Part shown: piece after piece, positions 7,486-9,291 of the stretch
How positions within the stretch are numbered: the first letter of the stretch is position 1
How the letters are laid out: each line of letters starts with the position of its first letter
Origin: Candidatus Opitulatrix roisinitermitis
Lineage (GTDB): Bacteria > Actinomycetota > Actinomycetes > Actinomycetales > Bifidobacteriaceae
DNA: 9,291 nucleotides
NCBI GenBank assembly: GCA_031288055.1
Contig: JAITSD010000058.1
Span: 1-9,291, forward strand
Direction of reading: 5' to 3'
The notes under the pieces: generated by a model
What the model saw: only the letters and a program-made list of their open reading frames with translations
Database searches by the model: none
Told to the model about the DNA's origin: nothing
Program-made: the position numbers and the translations under genes

Positions 7486-7537
7486 AAAGACCTTTGGCGT
7501 ATAGACCCTGAATAGCGAATAAACACCAAAGGTCTTT
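7486..7537 (-). terminator. 15-bp hairpin: terminator or attenuator upstream of hpf
   Basis: The arms 7486-7500 and 7523-7537 enclose a 22-base loop. As minus-strand RNA all 15 positions pair, with one G-U wobble. On the plus strand the same position is a C-A mismatch, which favours minus-strand function. On the minus strand the stem runs into TTTTT (7489-7485), of which three Ts belong to the stem, then GTG. It could terminate the sortase/DJ-1 operon, 235 bases past its last stop codon, or act as an attenuator in a long hpf leader. The large loop and short free T tract make it a less typical terminator than the one at 418-464. Confidence 0.55.
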
Positions 7538-7603
7538 GGAAAGAACAAGAATTAAACTGTAAGTTTTCCATTTTTGACACTTTTTGTAAAATGCCTTCAT
7601 AAG

Positions 7604-7616
7604 CCATAATTTATGG
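7604..7616. promoter_or_regulatory. short palindrome, possible operator
   Basis: CCATAA and TTATGG are perfectly inverted around one central base, about 235 bases upstream of the hpf ATG. Its size suits a dimeric regulator site, or a small RNA hairpin, but no supporting repeat of the motif was found elsewhere in the window. Confidence 0.2.
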
Positions 7617-7743
7617 ATAAATATAGTACTTATTCTCCCTTAAATGACTTACTATATCAGAATATCATAATTTAAATAAACAACAATAGTTATTTAATAA
7701 AATATCTAAATTATTTCAAATTTGTTAGAAATTACAAAAATTA

Positions 7744-7754
7744 CCCCCCCCCCC
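7744..7754. repeat. C11 homopolymer tract
   Basis: Eleven consecutive Cs (then T, three Cs and six As) lie 17 bases beyond the stop codon of the DJ-1-family gene, in otherwise very AT-rich DNA. On the transcript this is a G run in the 3' untranslated region. Such tracts are prone to slippage in replication and in sequencing, so the exact length may be unreliable. Confidence 0.9.
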
Positions 7755-7771
7755 TCCCAAAAAATCTTTAT

Positions 7772-8419
7772 TTAATATAGTTTTTCAAAAAATAAAATAT
7801 CGTTGGCTATTTGATCAGATTTATTAGTACCATAAAGAACAGAAGCTAAAAAAAGTGAAAAAGTTATAGCTGAACTAGGTGAATTAGCTGATACTAAAGC
7901 AGCTTTGTTTTTTGGCATACATATTTCATATGGGGCACCAGAAATATTTTTACTCGTGCCAGGATAGCCTGTATATTTGTATTTTTCAGGGGTGATTATT
8001 CCCCATTTTTCTAAAACAACTCCAGTGGATGCACAGATGGAGGCTAGTAAAAAGTCTTTATCGTGAATTTTAGATAATAAAACTTTTCGTAAATTAGTTA
8101 AGGGTTTAGGCAATTTATTAATTTCTTTGTTAAATCCAAATCCTTCTAAAATTTGACCGCCTGGAATTACTACACAGTCAAGTTTTTCTAAGTGTTTAAT
8201 TATTTTGCTTTGTGATTTATCATATAGTGATTTATCACAAATAACTTTTGTACCAGATCTAGTTATGACTATAGGCTGCGAATGGGAAATATTTTCACAG
8301 ACAGCATAAAGTTCAATTTCGGCACCAGCTCGTTTTAAAATGTCAATTGGGGTAAATAATTCAATATCTTCTGAACCGTTTGTGACCATTATTCCGATTT
8401 TTTTAGATTTTTTAGACAT
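7772..8419 (-). CDS. DJ-1/PfpI (ThiJ)-family protein
   Basis: This 215-residue protein belongs to the DJ-1 branch of the DJ-1/PfpI superfamily, which includes redox-sensing chaperones, glyoxalases and proposed deglycases. It begins MSKKSKKIGIMVTNGSEDIEL, matching the first strand and the conserved glutamate of DJ-1 (Glu17 or a neighbour). VVIPGG lies at 83-88. The nucleophile elbow LLASICASTG (124-133) places the reactive cysteine at Cys129. The following VLEKWGI, TGYPG and VSANSPSSAITFSLFLASVLYG segments match the DJ-1 fold in order. A longer reading from an ATG at 8467 would add 16 residues and overlap the sortase gene, but the family N terminus fits the ATG at 8419. It lies 31 bases after the sortase stop, probably in the same operon. 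Substrate and exact activity cannot be told from sequence; oxidative or carbonyl stress is the usual family context. Confidence 0.88.
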   Translation of the reverse strand: MSKKSKKIGIMVTNGSEDIELFTPIDILKRAGAEIELYAVCENISHSQPIVITRSGTKVICDKSLYDKSQSKIIKHLEKLDCVVIPGGQILEGFGFNKEINKLPKPLTNLRKVLLSKIHDKDFLLASICASTGVVLEKWGIITPEKYKYTGYPGTSKNISGAPYEICMPKNKAALVSANSPSSAITFSLFLASVLYGTNKSDQIANDILFFEKLY

Positions 8420-8450
8420 AGATATATAATATGAAATATAAAAATTTAAC

Positions 8451-9161
8451 CTAGAATTGTTTGCCAAAAATTACAAAATTGTCAGAATTGCTCCATATTT
8501 GTTCTGGTTTATTCCAGCAGGTGACTAAAATAATTTCATCAATTCTATTTTTCCAATTATGCCAAATTTGACTATTATTTTGTAGTTGTTCTTTGGAGAA
8601 AATTTGAGCTTTGGTTATTTTAAAAGTTTTTAGGATTTGATTATTTTGGGTAGTTAACCAAATTTTATCACCTTTTTTTACTAAAGGCGTTTGTAATTTT
8701 TCATTATATAAATAATTACCTATACCAAAACCACCAGCCACACTATGGGCTAAGAAAATACCTAAACCTTTATTATTAATAAAAGGATTGCCAAAATTAT
8801 TAAGTAAATAAACTTTTTTAACACTAGGGGGATTAATTATTGTTAGATTATTACTTTCATAATTGCCAGTATTGTTATAGTTGTTATTTGCGGTACTGTT
8901 ATAAATAAATGAAAAGTTATGAATTTTATCAATTTGGGATTTTAAATTAACGCTAGGTATTTCTAAATAAGCTCCTTGATAATGTTCAGTTTTGAGCTCT
9001 GTGTCGGTTTGCCTGGGGAAACTGACGAAATTATTGTTAAAATCAGTGTCTTTTTCAGGGTTAAATTCTTGTGTTTCTATGTTTTTTTGTGAAGGTAAAG
9101 TCAGCGTGACAAGGATAATTAATAAAACGGCAAAACTACATAAACTAATTATTTTTTTCAT
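8451..9161 (-). CDS. membrane-anchored sortase-family transpeptidase
   Basis: Sortases cut a C-terminal sorting signal on exported proteins and join them to cell-wall precursors or to pilin subunits. This 236-residue protein has a Lys-Lys start and a hydrophobic N-terminal anchor (about 4-23), then a polar linker. The sortase barrel begins at YLEIPSVNLKSQI (65-77). An Asn-rich insert at about 82-110 is low in complexity. The catalytic His is His139 in GIFLAHS, and the nucleophile is Cys215 in IILVTCW, the TLxTC motif. GDKIWL (164-169) is also typical. The usual catalytic Arg a few residues after the Cys motif is absent: the SDNFVIFG segment carries Asn228 where RxxV is expected. It may use another residue or be impaired. 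Its stop is TAG. The upstream gene ends 6 bases before its ATG, implying an operon. A sortase suits a monoderm envelope. Confidence 0.88.
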   Translation of the reverse strand: MKKIISLCSFAVLLIILVTLTLPSQKNIETQEFNPEKDTDFNNNFVSFPRQTDTELKTEHYQGAYLEIPSVNLKSQIDKIHNFSFIYNSTANNNYNNTGNYESNNLTIINPPSVKKVYLLNNFGNPFINNKGLGIFLAHSVAGGFGIGNYLYNEKLQTPLVKKGDKIWLTTQNNQILKTFKITKAQIFSKEQLQNNSQIWHNWKNRIDEIILVTCWNKPEQIWSNSDNFVIFGKQF

Positions 9162-9167
9162 TTAAGT

Positions 9168-9290
9168 TTAATATTCTATTTTATATAATATTTTTGAATT
9201 GCTAGATATATAATAAGTTAACAAATTATTTTGTAGGAATTGTATTTTAAATGTTTCACCGGTTTGCAACACAGGGGCAATGTAATGATT
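9168..9290 (-). CDS. 3' end of an unrecognised gene (right-edge partial)
   Basis: A frame open from the right edge gives 40 codons before TAA at 9170-9168. The visible peptide includes NHYIAPVLQTGETFKIQFLQ and ends ILYKIEY. An open run of this length is unlikely by chance in DNA this AT-rich, and the stop lies 6 bases before the sortase ATG, as expected within an operon. The alternating polar and hydrophobic pattern (GETFKIQFL, LLTYYIS) suggests beta strands, as in an extracellular domain. There is no sorting signal (LPxTG-like motif, hydrophobic stretch and basic tail) at its C terminus, so it does not look like a substrate of the neighbouring sortase. The function is unknown. Confidence 0.5.
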   Translation of the reverse strand, partial: NHYIAPVLQTGETFKIQFLQNNLLTYYISSNSKILYKIEY

Positions 9291-9291
9291 A

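Larger units (their letters stand above)
7372..7771. other. 400-base non-coding region upstream of hpf
   Basis: This gap lies between the end of the DJ-1-family gene and the start of hpf, both on the minus strand. In transcription order it contains an 11-base C homopolymer (G on the transcript), AT-rich sequence with weak promoter-like boxes (TTGTTG with TATTCT 16 bases later, about 7656-7683), a short palindrome (7604-7616), a 15-bp hairpin (7486-7537), a small ACACT/AGTGT hairpin (7442-7454) and AT-rich sequence just before the hpf ATG. I see no convincing gene. An open frame of 90 codons at 7607-7335 runs through the hairpin into hpf and looks like chance. Confidence 0.6.

Noticed and set aside
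7574..7602. Plus-strand TTGACA that looks like a consensus -35 box
   Set aside because: No acceptable -10 lies 16-18 bases downstream (TCATAA at best), and there is no plus-strand gene to drive.
7335..7607. 90-codon minus-strand frame upstream of and overlapping hpf
   Set aside because: It runs through the 15-bp hairpin and then into hpf out of frame, has no ribosome-binding site near its ATG, and the protein looks random (Phe/Leu/Arg-rich, no motif). A short leader peptide using only its first part cannot be fully excluded.
8420..8467. N-terminal extension of the DJ-1-family protein from the ATG at 8467
   Set aside because: It would overlap the sortase end and add 16 residues not found in DJ-1 proteins, whose N terminus aligns with MSKKSKKIGIMV at 8419.
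1..9291. UGA recoded as an amino acid, as in Gracilibacteria or Absconditabacteria
   Set aside because: TGA ends both the methyltransferase and secA at the natural family C termini, and the other reading frames need no in-frame TGA.
1..9291. CRISPR array, transposon ends, tRNA or rRNA genes
   Set aside because: No regularly spaced direct repeats, transposase-like frames, cloverleaf or rRNA-like segments were seen in any intergenic stretch.

Overview
The window is AT-rich bacterial DNA using standard stop codons (TAA, TAG and TGA all occur as stops). It looks like a small-genome, single-membrane (Gram-positive-type) lineage. The gene content fits Patescibacteria/CPR, with Saccharibacteria the best guess: a long-form hibernation factor fused to a secA operon, an actinobacterial-type M1 aminopeptidase, a membrane-anchored sortase, tight gene packing, and almost no Shine-Dalgarno sequences in front of the large genes. 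This assignment is inference. No 16S or ribosomal protein gene is present to settle it.

Layout. At the left edge is the 3' end of a plus-strand SpoU/TrmH-type rRNA 2'-O-methyltransferase (2-265). All other genes are on the minus strand. Positions 266-709 lie between the convergent methyltransferase and aminopeptidase genes. They hold a strong 17-bp bidirectional terminator hairpin (418-464) and a possible self-contained small transcription unit on the minus strand: promoter, 12-bp palindrome, AAGG ribosome-binding site, 18-codon ORF and terminator. Next is a complete 850-residue M1 aminopeptidase (710-3262). A three-gene block follows, in transcription order hpf (7371-6718), secA (6717-3940) and a five-helix membrane protein (3968-3393). 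hpf and secA abut exactly (TAA then ATG), and the membrane-protein gene overlaps the secA tail by 29 bases.

Positions 7372-7771 form a 400-base non-coding stretch with a 15-bp hairpin that pairs fully only as minus-strand RNA, a short palindrome, and an 11-base C homopolymer directly behind the next gene. That gene is a DJ-1/PfpI-family protein (8419-7772). It follows a sortase (9161-8451) by 31 bases, and the sortase follows the 3' end of an unrecognised gene at the right edge by 6 bases, so the three probably form one operon.

Functionally, the central operon couples ribosome dormancy (HPF) with protein export (SecA), an arrangement also known from Bacillus. The right-hand operon pairs cell-surface protein attachment (sortase) with a possible stress or repair protein (DJ-1 family). 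The aminopeptidase recycles peptides, which would suit a host-dependent organism. No mobile element, CRISPR array, tRNA or rRNA was seen. The least ordinary parts are the small transcript unit at about 412-629, the hairpin-bearing leader upstream of hpf, the poly-C tract, and a sortase that lacks the usual catalytic arginine.
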